A DNA stretch of 64,000 nucleotides from contig NZ_QZVR01000001.1 in the NCBI RefSeq assembly GCF_003660455.1, positions 248,001 through 312,000 on the forward strand, given 5' to 3'. Below, one piece after another: positions 8,580-17,396 of this stretch (position 1 is the first letter of the stretch; each line of letters starts with the position of its first letter). Both the position numbers and the translations under genes were made by a program. The stretch is from Nocardioides ferulae (GTDB lineage: Bacteria; Actinomycetota; Actinomycetes; Propionibacteriales; Nocardioidaceae). Under the pieces are notes generated by a model. It made no database searches and was not told where the DNA came from. It was given only the letters and a program-made list of their open reading frames with translations.

Positions 8580-9647
8580 TCAGAGCGTCACGAGACCCCG
8601 GTGCCGGTGCGGGGCGCCGAACAGCTGAGCGAGGGCGTGGGCGCGCTTGAACACCAGCTGGGCGTCGTGCTCCCAGGTGATCGCGATGCCGCCGTGCAGC
8701 TGCACGGTCTCGGCCGCCACGTGCGAGAGCGCCTCGCAGCAGTAGGACTTCGCCACGGCGGCGAGCTCGGCGGCGTTCGCGGCGCCCGACGACACGGCGT
8801 ACGACGCCGCCCACGACGCCGAGCGCGCCATCTCGACGCGCACCAGCATGTCGGCCATCCGGTGCTTGAGCGCCTGGAACGACCCGATCGGGCGCCCGAA
8901 CTGCTCGCGCTCCTTCGCATACGCCACGGTCATCTCCAACCCGCGGGAAGCCGCGCCGACGGCCAGTGCTGCGCTGCCGGCCGCCGCGACCAGGGCGGCG
9001 CGCTGCAGGGCCGGGGTCGCGTCGGCGGCGACGAGCACGCCCGGCGTGGCGTCCAGGCGGAGGCTCGCGAGCCGGGCCCCCTGGTCCATCGACGGTGTCC
9101 ACGCGCGGTCGACCGAGGCAGTGTCGACCTCGAACAGCGCCACGCCGGGGCCGGTCCGAGCGGCGACGAGCAGGACCTCGGCCTGGTCGCCGTCGAGGAC
9201 GGTCTGCACGGTGCCGGTCAGCCTGCCGCCCTCGGCGGTCACGGGCTCGTCGAGCCCGGGGCCCCGGGTGCCCGACCAGGCGAGCGTGGCGACCTGGCCG
9301 GCCGCGATGCGGGGCAGGAGGCGATCCTGGGCGTCGTCGTCGGCCCCGGCCAGGAGGGCCTGCGACGCCACCAGCGACGACAGCAGGGGAGTGGGGGCCA
9401 GCGAGCGGCCCACCTCCTCGAGGGCGACCAGCGACTCGAGCAGCGTGAAGCCGGCTCCGCCGCGCTCCTCGGGGATGCCGAGCGCGGCCACTTCGATCTG
9501 CTCGCACAGCGTCTGCCACAGGCCGGCGTCGAAGCCGGTCTCGGAGGCCATGGCGGTGCGCACCGCGCTGCTGTCGGCGCGCTTGGCGAGCAGCGTCCGG
9601 ACCGTGGCGGCGAGCTCCTGCTGCTCCTCCGAGAGCGAGAACTCCAT
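8580..9647 (-). CDS. fadE33: FadE33-like acyl-CoA dehydrogenase (HIP ring degradation)
   Basis: A 355-residue acyl-CoA dehydrogenase subunit beginning MEFSLSEEQQEL. It has the YAKEREQFGRPIGSFQALKH segment of the family and a C-terminal VQLHGGIAITWEHDAQL, but lacks the GGTNEIQR motif found in its partner FadE31. In M. tuberculosis FadE33 pairs with FadE31 in an alpha2beta2 enzyme. It follows fadE32 with a TGATG stop/start overlap in the operon fadD3-fadE31-fadE32-fadE33, the same order as Rv3561-Rv3564. Likely controlled by KstR2. Confidence 0.88.
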   Translation of the reverse strand: MEFSLSEEQQELAATVRTLLAKRADSSAVRTAMASETGFDAGLWQTLCEQIEVAALGIPEERGGAGFTLLESLVALEEVGRSLAPTPLLSSLVASQALLAGADDDAQDRLLPRIAAGQVATLAWSGTRGPGLDEPVTAEGGRLTGTVQTVLDGDQAEVLLVAARTGPGVALFEVDTASVDRAWTPSMDQGARLASLRLDATPGVLVAADATPALQRAALVAAAGSAALAVGAASRGLEMTVAYAKEREQFGRPIGSFQALKHRMADMLVRVEMARSASWAASYAVSSGAANAAELAAVAKSYCCEALSHVAAETVQLHGGIAITWEHDAQLVFKRAHALAQLFGAPHRHRGLVTL

Positions 9648-10642
9648 CAGGCCGCCCCGCCTTCTGCGGCGGTGAGCGCTGCGAGCACCCGGGCCCGGTG
9701 GTGGGCCGGTGTGCCCCAGGCGGTCACCAGGGCCCGCACCTTGGTCAGCCACAGGGACAGGTCGAACTCGGCGGTGTAGCCGATCGCGCCGTGCACCTGC
9801 AGCCCCGTCCGGGCGGCGCGGTACGCCGCGTCCGCGCAGGCCACCTTGGCCGCGCTCACGTCGCGGGCCCGGTCGGCGGGCACCGCGTCGACGCTCTCGC
9901 CCGTGGCGGCCAGGGCGGCGCCGTGCAGCAGCGGGCGGGCGAAGTCGAGCGCGATCCGCACGTCGGCGAGGTGGTGCTTGATCGCCTGGTAGGAGCCGAT
10001 CTCGCGGCCGAACTGCCGCCGCTGCTTCACGTAGTCGACCGAGTCGGCGAGGATCCGCTCGCCGCAGCCGAGCAGCTGGGCGGCGGTGGCCAGCGAGGCC
10101 AGGTCGTGGGCGGCGTCGAGGTCGCCGGCACCGACCGCGTCTCCGGTCGGGGTCACCTCGAACAGCCGCCGGGTGCGGTCGACCGACGTCGTCGCCGCGG
10201 CGGCCACCGACGCACTCCGCAGCGCGCCGTCCCCGGCCACGAAGACGTGCGTGGCGACGTCGGCGTCCAGGCAGTACGGCGTGCCGGGCGGCGCGGCGAC
10301 ACTGCCCACGGCCCCCTCGGCGAGGGCCGCGACCGGCTCGGCGTCGCCGAGCGCGGCGGGCAGGAACGCCACCGACTCGACGTACGGTCCGGGCACGGCG
10401 TGCCGGCCCAGCGCCTCGAACGCCAGCACCAGCTCGACCGGCGTCGCCCCCATGCCGCCGGCCTCCTCCGGCACCAGCAGCGCGTGCACACCCTGCTCGG
10501 CGAGTCGACGCCACAGGGCCAGCCCGGGGGCGGTCTCGCCCTCGGCCCAGGCCCGCGCGGCCGCGACCGGGTCGGCGGCGGCGAGCAGCGACTCCAGCGA
10601 TGCGACGAAGTCGCGCTGGTCATCGGACGGCACGAACCTCAT
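9647..10642 (-). CDS. fadE32: FadE32-like acyl-CoA dehydrogenase
   Basis: A 331-residue acyl-CoA dehydrogenase subunit starting MRFVPSDDQRDFV. The flavin-binding region includes YVKQRRQFGREIGSYQAIKHH and the C-terminal helix VHGAIGYTAEFDLSLWLTK. It is shorter than typical full ACADs (about 380-400) and lacks the GGTNEIQR motif, as expected for the smaller subunit of a heteromeric steroid ACAD. Stop and start codons overlap both neighbours (ATGA with fadE31, TGATG with fadE33). Acts on CoA thioesters from HIP. Confidence 0.87.
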   Translation of the reverse strand: MRFVPSDDQRDFVASLESLLAAADPVAAARAWAEGETAPGLALWRRLAEQGVHALLVPEEAGGMGATPVELVLAFEALGRHAVPGPYVESVAFLPAALGDAEPVAALAEGAVGSVAAPPGTPYCLDADVATHVFVAGDGALRSASVAAAATTSVDRTRRLFEVTPTGDAVGAGDLDAAHDLASLATAAQLLGCGERILADSVDYVKQRRQFGREIGSYQAIKHHLADVRIALDFARPLLHGAALAATGESVDAVPADRARDVSAAKVACADAAYRAARTGLQVHGAIGYTAEFDLSLWLTKVRALVTAWGTPAHHRARVLAALTAAEGGAA

Positions 10643-11820
10643 CGGGTCGCTCCCTTCGGCTCGCCCTTCGGCTCGCGGGGCAGTCCCAGCACCCGCTCCG
10701 CCACGATGTTGCGCTGGATCTCGTTGGTGCCGGCATAGATCGGTCCCGACAGCGAGAACGTGTAGCCGTCGAGCCAGGACGACTCCAGCTCGGCCTCCGG
10801 GCCGAGCAGGTCGAGCGCGGTCTCGTGCAGCGCGATGTCGAGCTCGGACCAGAACACCTTGTTCACCGACCCGGCCGCACCCATCTCGCCGCCGCCGGCC
10901 AGCCGGGTGACGGTGCCCCACGTGTAGAGGCGGTAGGCCTGCGCCTTGATCCAGGCGTCGACGACACCGTCGGCCGCCGAGGGCACCGTGTCGCCCCGTT
11001 CGCCCCACAGGTCGACCAACCGGTCGGCCGCGGCGCAGAACCGACCGGGCGAGCGCAGCGAGAGTCCGCGCTCGTTGCCGGCCGTGCTCATCGCGACCCG
11101 CCAGCCGTCACCGGGGGCGCCGAGCACGTCGGAGTCCGGCACGAAGACGTCCTCGAAGAACACCTCGGCGAAGCCGGCCTCGCCGTCGAGCTGGGCGATC
11201 GGCCGCACGGTGACGCCGTCGGCGTCCAGCGGGAACAGGAAGTAGGTCAGCCCGGCGTGCCGGGCGGCCTCGGGGTCGGAGCGGAACAGTCCGAAGCCCC
11301 AGTGGGCGTACGCCGCCCGCGAGGACCAGGTCTTCTGGCCGTTGAGCAGCCAGCCGCTCTCCCCGGTGGTCGAGCTCGCCGGGACCCGTCGGGCGGTGGA
11401 CTTCAGCGAGGCGAGGTCGGAGCCGGCCTCCGGCTCGGACCAGCACTGCGCCCACACGGTCTCGCCGGTGGCCATCGACGGCAGGAACCGCCGCTGCTGC
11501 TCGGGGGTGCCGTGGTCGAAGATGATCGGGGCGAGCAGGAAGATGCCGTTCTGCGAGACCCGGCCCGGTGCCCCCGCCCGGTAGTACTCCTCCTCGAAGA
11601 GCACCCACTCCACCAGCGAGGCCTCGCGGCCGTGGTGCTCGGTCGGCCAGGAGACCACCGACCAGCGGTCTGCGGCGAGCTTCGCCTCCCACTCCTGGTG
11701 GGCGCGGAAGCCTTCGGCGGTGTCCATCGACGGCAGCGGCTCGGTCGGCACGTTCGCGGCCAGCCAGTCGCGGGCCTCGGCGCGGAACGCGAGCTCGGAC
11801 TCGGACAGGGACAGATCCAT
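10639..11820 (-). CDS. fadE31: FadE31-like acyl-CoA dehydrogenase
   Basis: A 393-residue acyl-CoA dehydrogenase with SWPTEHHGREASL, the FAD/substrate block WCWSEPEAGSDLA-like (AQCWSEPEAGSDLASLKS) and NGQKTWSS. Its C-terminus carries IYAGTNEIQRNIVAERVLGLPRE, the motif missing from the FadE32 and FadE33 partners. Known actinobacterial FadE31 forms heterotetramers with either partner. The gene lies 12 bp after fadD3 and overlaps fadE32 by 4 bp. Confidence 0.88.
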   Translation of the reverse strand: MDLSLSESELAFRAEARDWLAANVPTEPLPSMDTAEGFRAHQEWEAKLAADRWSVVSWPTEHHGREASLVEWVLFEEEYYRAGAPGRVSQNGIFLLAPIIFDHGTPEQQRRFLPSMATGETVWAQCWSEPEAGSDLASLKSTARRVPASSTTGESGWLLNGQKTWSSRAAYAHWGFGLFRSDPEAARHAGLTYFLFPLDADGVTVRPIAQLDGEAGFAEVFFEDVFVPDSDVLGAPGDGWRVAMSTAGNERGLSLRSPGRFCAAADRLVDLWGERGDTVPSAADGVVDAWIKAQAYRLYTWGTVTRLAGGGEMGAAGSVNKVFWSELDIALHETALDLLGPEAELESSWLDGYTFSLSGPIYAGTNEIQRNIVAERVLGLPREPKGEPKGATR

Positions 11821-11832
11821 CAGCAGTTCCTT

Positions 11833-13380
11833 CTAGGTTCCCGAGGAGGGCGTGCCGTGCCCGTCTCGAAGGACGTTCTTCAGCACCTTGCCGGACAGGT
11901 TGCGGGGGAGCGCGCCGACGACCTCGACGTGCCGGGGGACCTTGAAGTTGGCCAGCCGCTCCCGGGCGTAGGCGACGACGTCGTCAGGTCCGATCCTCGA
12001 GCCCTGCGCGGCCACGACGAACGCCTTGCCGACCTCGCCCATCCGCTCGTCGGGGACGCCGACCACGGCGACGTCGGAGACGCCGTCCATGCGGGCCAGG
12101 GCCTGCTCGACCTCGGCGGGATAGACGTTGAAGCCGCCGGAGATGTACATGTCCTTGAGCCGGTCGGTGATCGTGAGGTTGCCGCGCTCGTCGAGCACGC
12201 CGACGTCTCCGGTGTGCAGCCAGCCGTCCTCGTCGATCGCCTCCGCCGTGGCGGCCGGGTCGTCGAGGTAGCCGAGCATCACGTAGTCGCCGCGCACCAG
12301 CAGCTCGCCGGCGCCCGACTCCGCCTCGGTGGGGCTGATCCGGATCTCCATGCCCGGGATCGCCCGGCCGCAGGTGGTCGCGACCGTCTGCGCGGAGTCG
12401 CCCTCGCGGCACATCGTCACCACGACCGCCTCGGTCATGCCGAAGGCGGTCACGACCTGGTCGATGCCCAGGCCGTCGGGCTGCGGCGCGCGCATCCGCT
12501 CGATCAGGACGACGGGCACGACGGCGGCTCCGGTGACCGCGAGCCGCAGCGACGACAGGTCGCGCTCGACCCGGCCGGGCGCGTCGAGCAGCGACTGGTA
12601 GATCGTCGGAGCGCCGGGCAGCACGGTGATCCGCTCGTGCTCGATCAGCCGCATCGTCTCGTCGAGGTCGAAGGTCGCCAGCGGATAGAGCGTCGCCCCG
12701 GTGAGCAGGCCGACGACGATGCCGATCTTGTAGCCGAACGAGTGGAAGAAGGGGTTGACAACCAGGTAGCGGTCGTCCGGGCGGACGCCGCCCAGCTCGG
12801 CCCAGGCCCGCGCGACGCCGATGGTCTGGCGGTGCGCGCTCATCGCGCCCTTCGAGCGCCCGGTGGTGCCGGAGGTGAACAGGATGTCGGCCACGTCGTC
12901 CGGGGCCACCTCGGGCTTCGCCAGGCCCTCGACGCCCTGCGCCGCTGCGATCAGGTCGGCGAGCGTCGTCACCAACCGGGCCGCGACGCCCGCGCCGTGC
13001 AGCTCGCCCACCTGGTCCCGCCCGAGGAAGCCGTCGTGGACGACGACCCGGGTCGCTGCGGTCCGCTCGACGACGTCGGCGACCTCGGCGCCCACGTAGC
13101 GGGAGTTGACCGGCACCAGCACCCCGCCGGCGTACGTCACGGCGAGCGCCGCCACCGCCCAGTCGATGCTGTTCGGCCCCCAGAGCACGATCCGGTCACC
13201 GGGGCGGACGCCGTCGCGGGCGTAGACCGCGGCGGTGGCGCGCACGAGCCGGAGCAGCTCGGCGTACGACACGGACCGCCGGCCCTCGACGTACGCCGGG
13301 TGGTCGCCGAAGCGGGCCGCGGCCGCGTGCAGTGCCTCGGGCAGTGTCGTCGGCGGGGTCGCGGGCGATGCATCGGCCAC
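11833..13380 (-). CDS. fadD3: FadD3, HIP-CoA ligase
   Basis: Activates HIP, the ring C/D remnant of steroids, by ATP-dependent CoA ligation. About 515 residues with the AMP-binding P-loop LFTSGTTGRSKGAM, the YLVVNPFFHSFGYKIG block, AFGMTEAVVVTMC, the GWLHTGDVGVLDERG motif and the C-terminal lysine in GKVLKNVLR. The GTG at 13380 is chosen because AGGAGG at 13386-13391 is 5 bp away; an upstream TTG at 13404 would fall into the operator. It heads the fadD3-fadE31-fadE32-fadE33 operon, divergent from fadE30 across a perfect KstR2 box. Confidence 0.92.
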   Translation of the reverse strand: MADASPATPPTTLPEALHAAAARFGDHPAYVEGRRSVSYAELLRLVRATAAVYARDGVRPGDRIVLWGPNSIDWAVAALAVTYAGGVLVPVNSRYVGAEVADVVERTAATRVVVHDGFLGRDQVGELHGAGVAARLVTTLADLIAAAQGVEGLAKPEVAPDDVADILFTSGTTGRSKGAMSAHRQTIGVARAWAELGGVRPDDRYLVVNPFFHSFGYKIGIVVGLLTGATLYPLATFDLDETMRLIEHERITVLPGAPTIYQSLLDAPGRVERDLSSLRLAVTGAAVVPVVLIERMRAPQPDGLGIDQVVTAFGMTEAVVVTMCREGDSAQTVATTCGRAIPGMEIRISPTEAESGAGELLVRGDYVMLGYLDDPAATAEAIDEDGWLHTGDVGVLDERGNLTITDRLKDMYISGGFNVYPAEVEQALARMDGVSDVAVVGVPDERMGEVGKAFVVAAQGSRIGPDDVVAYARERLANFKVPRHVEVVGALPRNLSGKVLKNVLRDGHGTPSSGT

Positions 13381-13403
13381 GTCGTCCTCCTGTTCGCCAG
13401 CCA

Positions 13404-13417
13404 AGCAAGTGCTTGGT
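13404..13417. promoter_or_regulatory. KstR2 operator between fadD3 and fadE30
   Basis: Matches the KstR2 consensus AnCAAGnnCTTGnT at every defined position (AGCAAGTGCTTGGT). It sits between the divergent fadD3 and fadE30 starts and its last base is the first base of the fadE30 -10 box, so binding would block transcription initiation. The kstR2 gene itself lies 2.2 kb away. Confidence 0.9.
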
Positions 13418-13422
13418 AGGGT
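13417..13422 (+). promoter_or_regulatory. Leaderless -10 box of fadE30
   Basis: TAGGGT followed by exactly 7 bases and the GTG at 13430, directly abutting the KstR2 operator. Confidence 0.6.
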
Positions 13423-13429
13423 AGCACTC

Positions 13430-14629
13430 GTGGACCTGACCTACACGCCCGAGGACGAGGCATTCCGGGCCGAGGTGCGCGCCTGGCTGGGCGACCACCT
13501 CTCGGGCGAGTTCGCCGAGCTGCGCGGCCTCGGCGGAGCCGGGCGCGATCACGAGGCGCTCGACGAGCGGCTGGCCTGGAACCGCCACCTGGCCGCCCAC
13601 GGCTGGACCTGCGTCGGCTGGCCCACCGAGCACGGCGGCCGCGGGCTGAGCCTGTGGCAACAGGTGATCTTCCACGAGGAGTACGCCCGTGCCGACGCCC
13701 CCGCGCGGGTCAACCACCTGGGCGAGGAGCTGCTCGGCCCCACGCTCATCGCGTTCGGCACCCCCGAGCAGCAGCAGCGCTTCCTGCCCAGGATCGTGGC
13801 GGTCGAGGAGCTGTGGTGCCAGGGCTACTCCGAGCCCGGCGCCGGCTCCGACCTCGCGAACGTGCAGACGAAGGCGCGCATCGAGGGCGAGCACTGGGTG
13901 GTCGACGGCCAGAAGGTGTGGACCTCCAACGCCCACTTCTCCGACTGGTGCTTCGTGATCGCCCGCACCGAGCCGGGCTCGCAGCGCCACCACGGGCTCT
14001 CGTTCCTGCTCGTGCCGCTCGCCCAGGACGGCGTCGAGGTGCGGCCGATCGAGCAGCTCACCGGCGGCTCGGAGTTCAACGAGGTGTTCTTCACCGGTGC
14101 CCGCACCGACGCCGACCTGGTCGTCGGCGAGCCCGGCCGCGGCTGGGGAGTCGCGATGGGGCTGCTCGGCTTCGAGCGCGGTGTCTCCACCGTGGGCCAG
14201 GTGGTCGGCTTCGCCCGCGAGCTCGAGGATCTGGTGGCGCTGGCGAAGACCAACGGCGCCTTCGACGACCCGGTGCTGCGCGACCGGTTGGCGCAGGCCA
14301 AGGTCGAGCTCGAGACCATGCGCTTCCAGGCGCTGCGCGGGCTGTCGACGGTGACCGGGGGGCAGGACTCCGCCGCGGGCGGGGGAGCGGCCTCGATCTT
14401 CAAGCTGGTGTGGGCCGGCTGGCACCGCCGGCTGGGGGAGCTGGCCATGGACGTGCGGGCCGCCGACGGGCTCGCGGCCGCGGGCGCGCCGTACCAGCTC
14501 GACCAGTGGCAGCGGCTGTTCCTCTTCTCGCGCGCCGACACGATCTACGGCGGCTCCGACGAGGTGCAGCGCAACATCCTGGCCGAGCGCGTGCTCGGTC
14601 TGCCCCGCGAGGCGAAGGGAGCCGGGTGA
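13430..14629 (+). CDS. fadE30: FadE30 acyl-CoA dehydrogenase (5-OH-HIP-CoA step)
   Basis: A 399-residue acyl-CoA dehydrogenase acting on the propionate side chain of the HIP-CoA series. Visible blocks are VGWPTEHGGRGLSL, QGYSEPGAGSDLANVQTKA, VDGQKVWTSNAHF, and the C-terminal IYGGSDEVQRNILAERVLGL. The GTG start has no ribosome site but lies 7 bases after TAGGGT, so the transcript is probably leaderless. First gene of fadE30-ipdF-kstR2-fadA6, the same order as Rv3560c-Rv3556c. Confidence 0.92.
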   Translation: MDLTYTPEDEAFRAEVRAWLGDHLSGEFAELRGLGGAGRDHEALDERLAWNRHLAAHGWTCVGWPTEHGGRGLSLWQQVIFHEEYARADAPARVNHLGEELLGPTLIAFGTPEQQQRFLPRIVAVEELWCQGYSEPGAGSDLANVQTKARIEGEHWVVDGQKVWTSNAHFSDWCFVIARTEPGSQRHHGLSFLLVPLAQDGVEVRPIEQLTGGSEFNEVFFTGARTDADLVVGEPGRGWGVAMGLLGFERGVSTVGQVVGFARELEDLVALAKTNGAFDDPVLRDRLAQAKVELETMRFQALRGLSTVTGGQDSAAGGGAASIFKLVWAGWHRRLGELAMDVRAADGLAAAGAPYQLDQWQRLFLFSRADTIYGGSDEVQRNILAERVLGLPREAKGAG

Positions 14630-14729
14630 TGGCGGTGACGGACGCGGACCGGCGCACCCTCCCCGGCGGAGTGAGCCGAGCAGTTCAGCGCCGCGAGGCG
14701 AGGCCGAACACCCCCATGAAGGAGACGTC

Positions 14730-15533
14730 ATGACCACGACCCGCCCCGAGCAGCCGACGCCCGCCTACGTGCCGGGCCACGGCCTGCTCGCCGACAAGGT
14801 GGTCGTGGTGACCGCCGCGGCCGGCGCCGGGATCGGCGCCAGCGTGGTCCGCCGGGCGCTGGAGGAGGGGGCCCGCGCGGTGCTGTTCAGCGACACCCAC
14901 GCCCGCCGGCTGGCCGAGGCCGAGGAGACGCTGGCGGCCGAGTTCGGCGCCGACCGGGTGCGCCAGCAGGTCTGCGACGTGACCGACGAGGCGCAGGTGG
15001 CCGCGCTGCTCGACGCCGCCGAGGAGCTCGGCGGGGTCGACGTGATGGTCAACAACGCCGGCCTGGGCGGCACCGCGTCGGTGCTGGAGATGACCGACGA
15101 GCAGTGGAGCCGGGTCCTCGACATCACGCTGACCGGCACGTTCCGCTGCGTGCGGGCCGCCGGGCAGCGGATGGTCGCCGCCGGACGGCGTGGCGTCATC
15201 GTGAACAACGCCTCGGTCGTGGGGTGGCGGGCGCAGGAGGGCCAGGCCCACTACGCGGCGGCCAAGGCGGGGGTGATGGCGCTGACCCGCTGCGCGGCGA
15301 TGGACCTCGCCCCGCACGGCATCCGCGTCAACGCGGTCTCGCCGAGCCTGGCGATGCACCCGTTCCTGGCCAAGGTCACCTCCGACGAGCTGCTGGCGGA
15401 GCTGAAGCAGCGCGAGGCCTTTGGCCGGGCCGCGGAGCCGTGGGAGGTGGCGAACGTGATGGTGTTCCTGGCCAGCGATTACGCCTCCTACCTCACCGGC
15501 GAGGTCATCTCGACCAGCAGCCAGCACGCCTGA
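14730..15533 (+). CDS. ipdF: IpdF, short-chain dehydrogenase of HIP catabolism
   Basis: A 267-residue SDR that interconverts the 5-oxo/5-hydroxy group of HIP-CoA intermediates. It has an atypical N-terminal cofactor loop VVTAAAGAGIGASVVRRAL, NNAG (VMVNNAGLGG), the active-site YxxxK (HYAAAKAG) and a preceding Ser in NNASVVG. SPSLAMHPFLAK after the active site matches IpdF proteins. AAGGAGA lies upstream of ATG 14730. A 100-bp gap separates it from fadE30. Position between fadE30 and kstR2 copies the mycobacterial order. Confidence 0.9.
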   Translation: MTTTRPEQPTPAYVPGHGLLADKVVVVTAAAGAGIGASVVRRALEEGARAVLFSDTHARRLAEAEETLAAEFGADRVRQQVCDVTDEAQVAALLDAAEELGGVDVMVNNAGLGGTASVLEMTDEQWSRVLDITLTGTFRCVRAAGQRMVAAGRRGVIVNNASVVGWRAQEGQAHYAAAKAGVMALTRCAAMDLAPHGIRVNAVSPSLAMHPFLAKVTSDELLAELKQREAFGRAAEPWEVANVMVFLASDYASYLTGEVISTSSQHA

Positions 15534-15579
15534 GCCGGGGGTACGTCGTGAGCCACAGCGCCCCGGGGAGGATGGGCCC

Positions 15580-16182
15580 ATGAGCACCGCGCCGGCCCCC
15601 GCACCCACCCGCCGCGAGCAGCTGCTAGCCATCGCGGCCGGCCTCTTCGCCGAGAAGGGCTTCAAGAACACCACCGTGCGCGACATCGCCGACGCCGCGG
15701 GCATCCTCTCGGGCAGCCTCTACCACCACTTCGACTCCAAGGAGTCGATGGTCGACGAGATCCTCTCGTCGTTCCAGGAGGAGCTGTTCGCCGCCTACGA
15801 TGCGGTGCTGGCCAGCGACGACGACGCCCGCACGAAGATCGAGCGGGCGGTGCGGCTCTCGTTCGCCGCCATCGACCGGCACCGGCACGAGGTGGCGATC
15901 TTCCAGAACGACGCCGACTATCTGCTGGGCTTCGAGCGGTTCGGCTACCTGGCCGACCGCAACGCACAGTCGCGCGACGTGTGGCTCACCCTGCTCACCG
16001 AGGGGGTACGCAGCGGCGCGCTGCGCGACGACCTCGACGTCGAGCTCACCTACCGCTTCATCCGCGACACCGTCTGGGTCGCGGTCAAGTGGTACCGCCC
16101 CGGCGGCAAGCTCACCCACGACGACGTGGCCGCCCAGTACCTCACGATCCTGCTCGACGGGATCGCGACCGACCGCGGCTGA
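15580..16182 (+). CDS. kstR2: KstR2, TetR-family repressor of the HIP regulon
   Basis: A 200-residue TetR regulator. The N-terminal helix-turn-helix is FKNTTVRDIADAAGILSGSLYHHFDSKE in three helices around residues 28-55; the C-terminal domain is the ligand pocket that in KstR2 binds HIP-CoA. The gene lies 46 bp after ipdF and 26 bp before fadA6, so it is autoregulated within its own operon. The matching operator is at 13404-13417, with degenerate half-sites in the ipd divergent region near 23974-24004. Confidence 0.9.
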   Translation: MSTAPAPAPTRREQLLAIAAGLFAEKGFKNTTVRDIADAAGILSGSLYHHFDSKESMVDEILSSFQEELFAAYDAVLASDDDARTKIERAVRLSFAAIDRHRHEVAIFQNDADYLLGFERFGYLADRNAQSRDVWLTLLTEGVRSGALRDDLDVELTYRFIRDTVWVAVKWYRPGGKLTHDDVAAQYLTILLDGIATDRG

Positions 16183-16208
16183 GCACGCGGCCCACGAAAG
16201 GAACACCC

Positions 16209-17396
16209 ATGTCCGAGGGCTCCACCCAGGCCTACCCCCAGGCCTACATCATCGACGCCGTCCGCACCCCGGTCGGCAAGCGCGGCGGCGCGCTGGCGGC
16301 CATGCACTCCGCCGACCTGGCCGCCCACACGCTCGCGGCGCTCGTGCGGCGTACCGGCATCGACGCCGGCGCCGTGGACGACGTGATCCTGGGCTGCTGC
16401 GACACGATCGGCTCGCAGGCCGGCGACGTGGCGCGCACCGCCTGGCTGGTGGCGGGGCTGCCCGACCACGTGCCGGGGGTGACCATCGACCGCCAGTGCG
16501 GCTCCAGCCAGCAGGCGGTGCACTTCGCCGCCCAGGGCGTGATGAGCGGCACCCAGGACCTCGTGGTCGCCGGCGGCGTGCAGAACATGAGCGCGATCCC
16601 GATCTCGGCGGCGATGCTGGTCGGGCAGCAGTACGGCTTCTCGACCCCGTTCGCGGAGTCGCCGGGCTGGCTGGCGCGCTACGGCGACCAGGAGGTCAGC
16701 CAGTTCCGCTCCGCGGAGATGATCGCCGAGAAGTGGGACTGCTCCCGGGAGGAGATGGAGGCGTTCGCCCTCGCCTCCCACGAGCGGGCCCGCACCGCCA
16801 TCGCCGAGGGCCGGTTCGCCGGCGAGATCGAGCCGGTGACGCTGCCCGACGGCACCGTCTTCGACACCGACCAGTGCCCGCGCGAGACCTCGCTGGAGAA
16901 GATGGCCGGGCTGCAGCCGCTGGCCCCGGGCGGGCGGATCACCGCAGCCGTGGCCTCGCAGATCTGCGACGCGTCCTCGGCGATGCTGCTCGCCTCCGAG
17001 CGCGCGGTGCGCGAGCACGGCCTGACCCCGCGCGCCCGGATCCACCACCTCTCGGTGCGCGGCGACGACCCGGTCTGGATGCTGACCGGCCCGATCGGAG
17101 CCACCCGGCACGCCCTGGAGAGGACCGGGCTCTCGGTCGACGACATCGACCTGTTCGAGTGCAACGAGGCGTTCGCGTCGGTCGTGCTGGCCTGGATGAA
17201 GGAGATCGGGGTGCCGCACGAGAAGGTGAACGTGAACGGCGGCGGCATCGCGCTGGGGCACCCGATCGGCGCCACCGGCACCCGGCTGATGACCACGCTG
17301 CTCGCCGAGCTGGAGCGCACCGGCGGCCGCTATGGCCTGCAGACGATGTGCGAGGGCGGCGGCCAGGCCAACGTGACGATCATCGAGCGTCTGTGA
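16209..17396 (+). CDS. fadA6: FadA6, thiolase of HIP degradation
   Basis: A 395-residue thiolase thought to act late in ring C/D degradation, releasing acetyl-CoA from the ring-opened product. The nucleophile Cys is in DRQCGSSQQAV, the His in [23 protein letters not shown], and the second Cys in LQTMCEGGGQANV. ATG 16209 is used: the frame is open further upstream but that part overlaps kstR2. A GAAAGGA ribosome site is about 8 bp upstream. The 3' end overlaps a convergent gene by 17 bp. Confidence 0.9.
   Translation: MSEGSTQAYPQAYIIDAVRTPVGKRGGALAAMHSADLAAHTLAALVRRTGIDAGAVDDVILGCCDTIGSQAGDVARTAWLVAGLPDHVPGVTIDRQCGSSQQAVHFAAQGVMSGTQDLVVAGGVQNMSAIPISAAMLVGQQYGFSTPFAESPGWLARYGDQEVSQFRSAEMIAEKWDCSREEMEAFALASHERARTAIAEGRFAGEIEPVTLPDGTVFDTDQCPRETSLEKMAGLQPLAPGGRITAAVASQICDASSAMLLASERAVREHGLTPRARIHHLSVRGDDPVWMLTGPIGATRHALERTGLSVDDIDLFECNEAFASVVLAWMKEIGVPHEKVNVNGGGIALGHPIGATGTRLMTTLLAELERTGGRYGLQTMCEGGGQANVTIIERL

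Noticed and set aside
10600..13419. A 939-codon open frame on the plus strand opposite fadE31-fadD3
   Set aside because: Antisense shadow of high-GC coding sequence; low-complexity Arg/Gly/His-rich translation and no recognisable domain.
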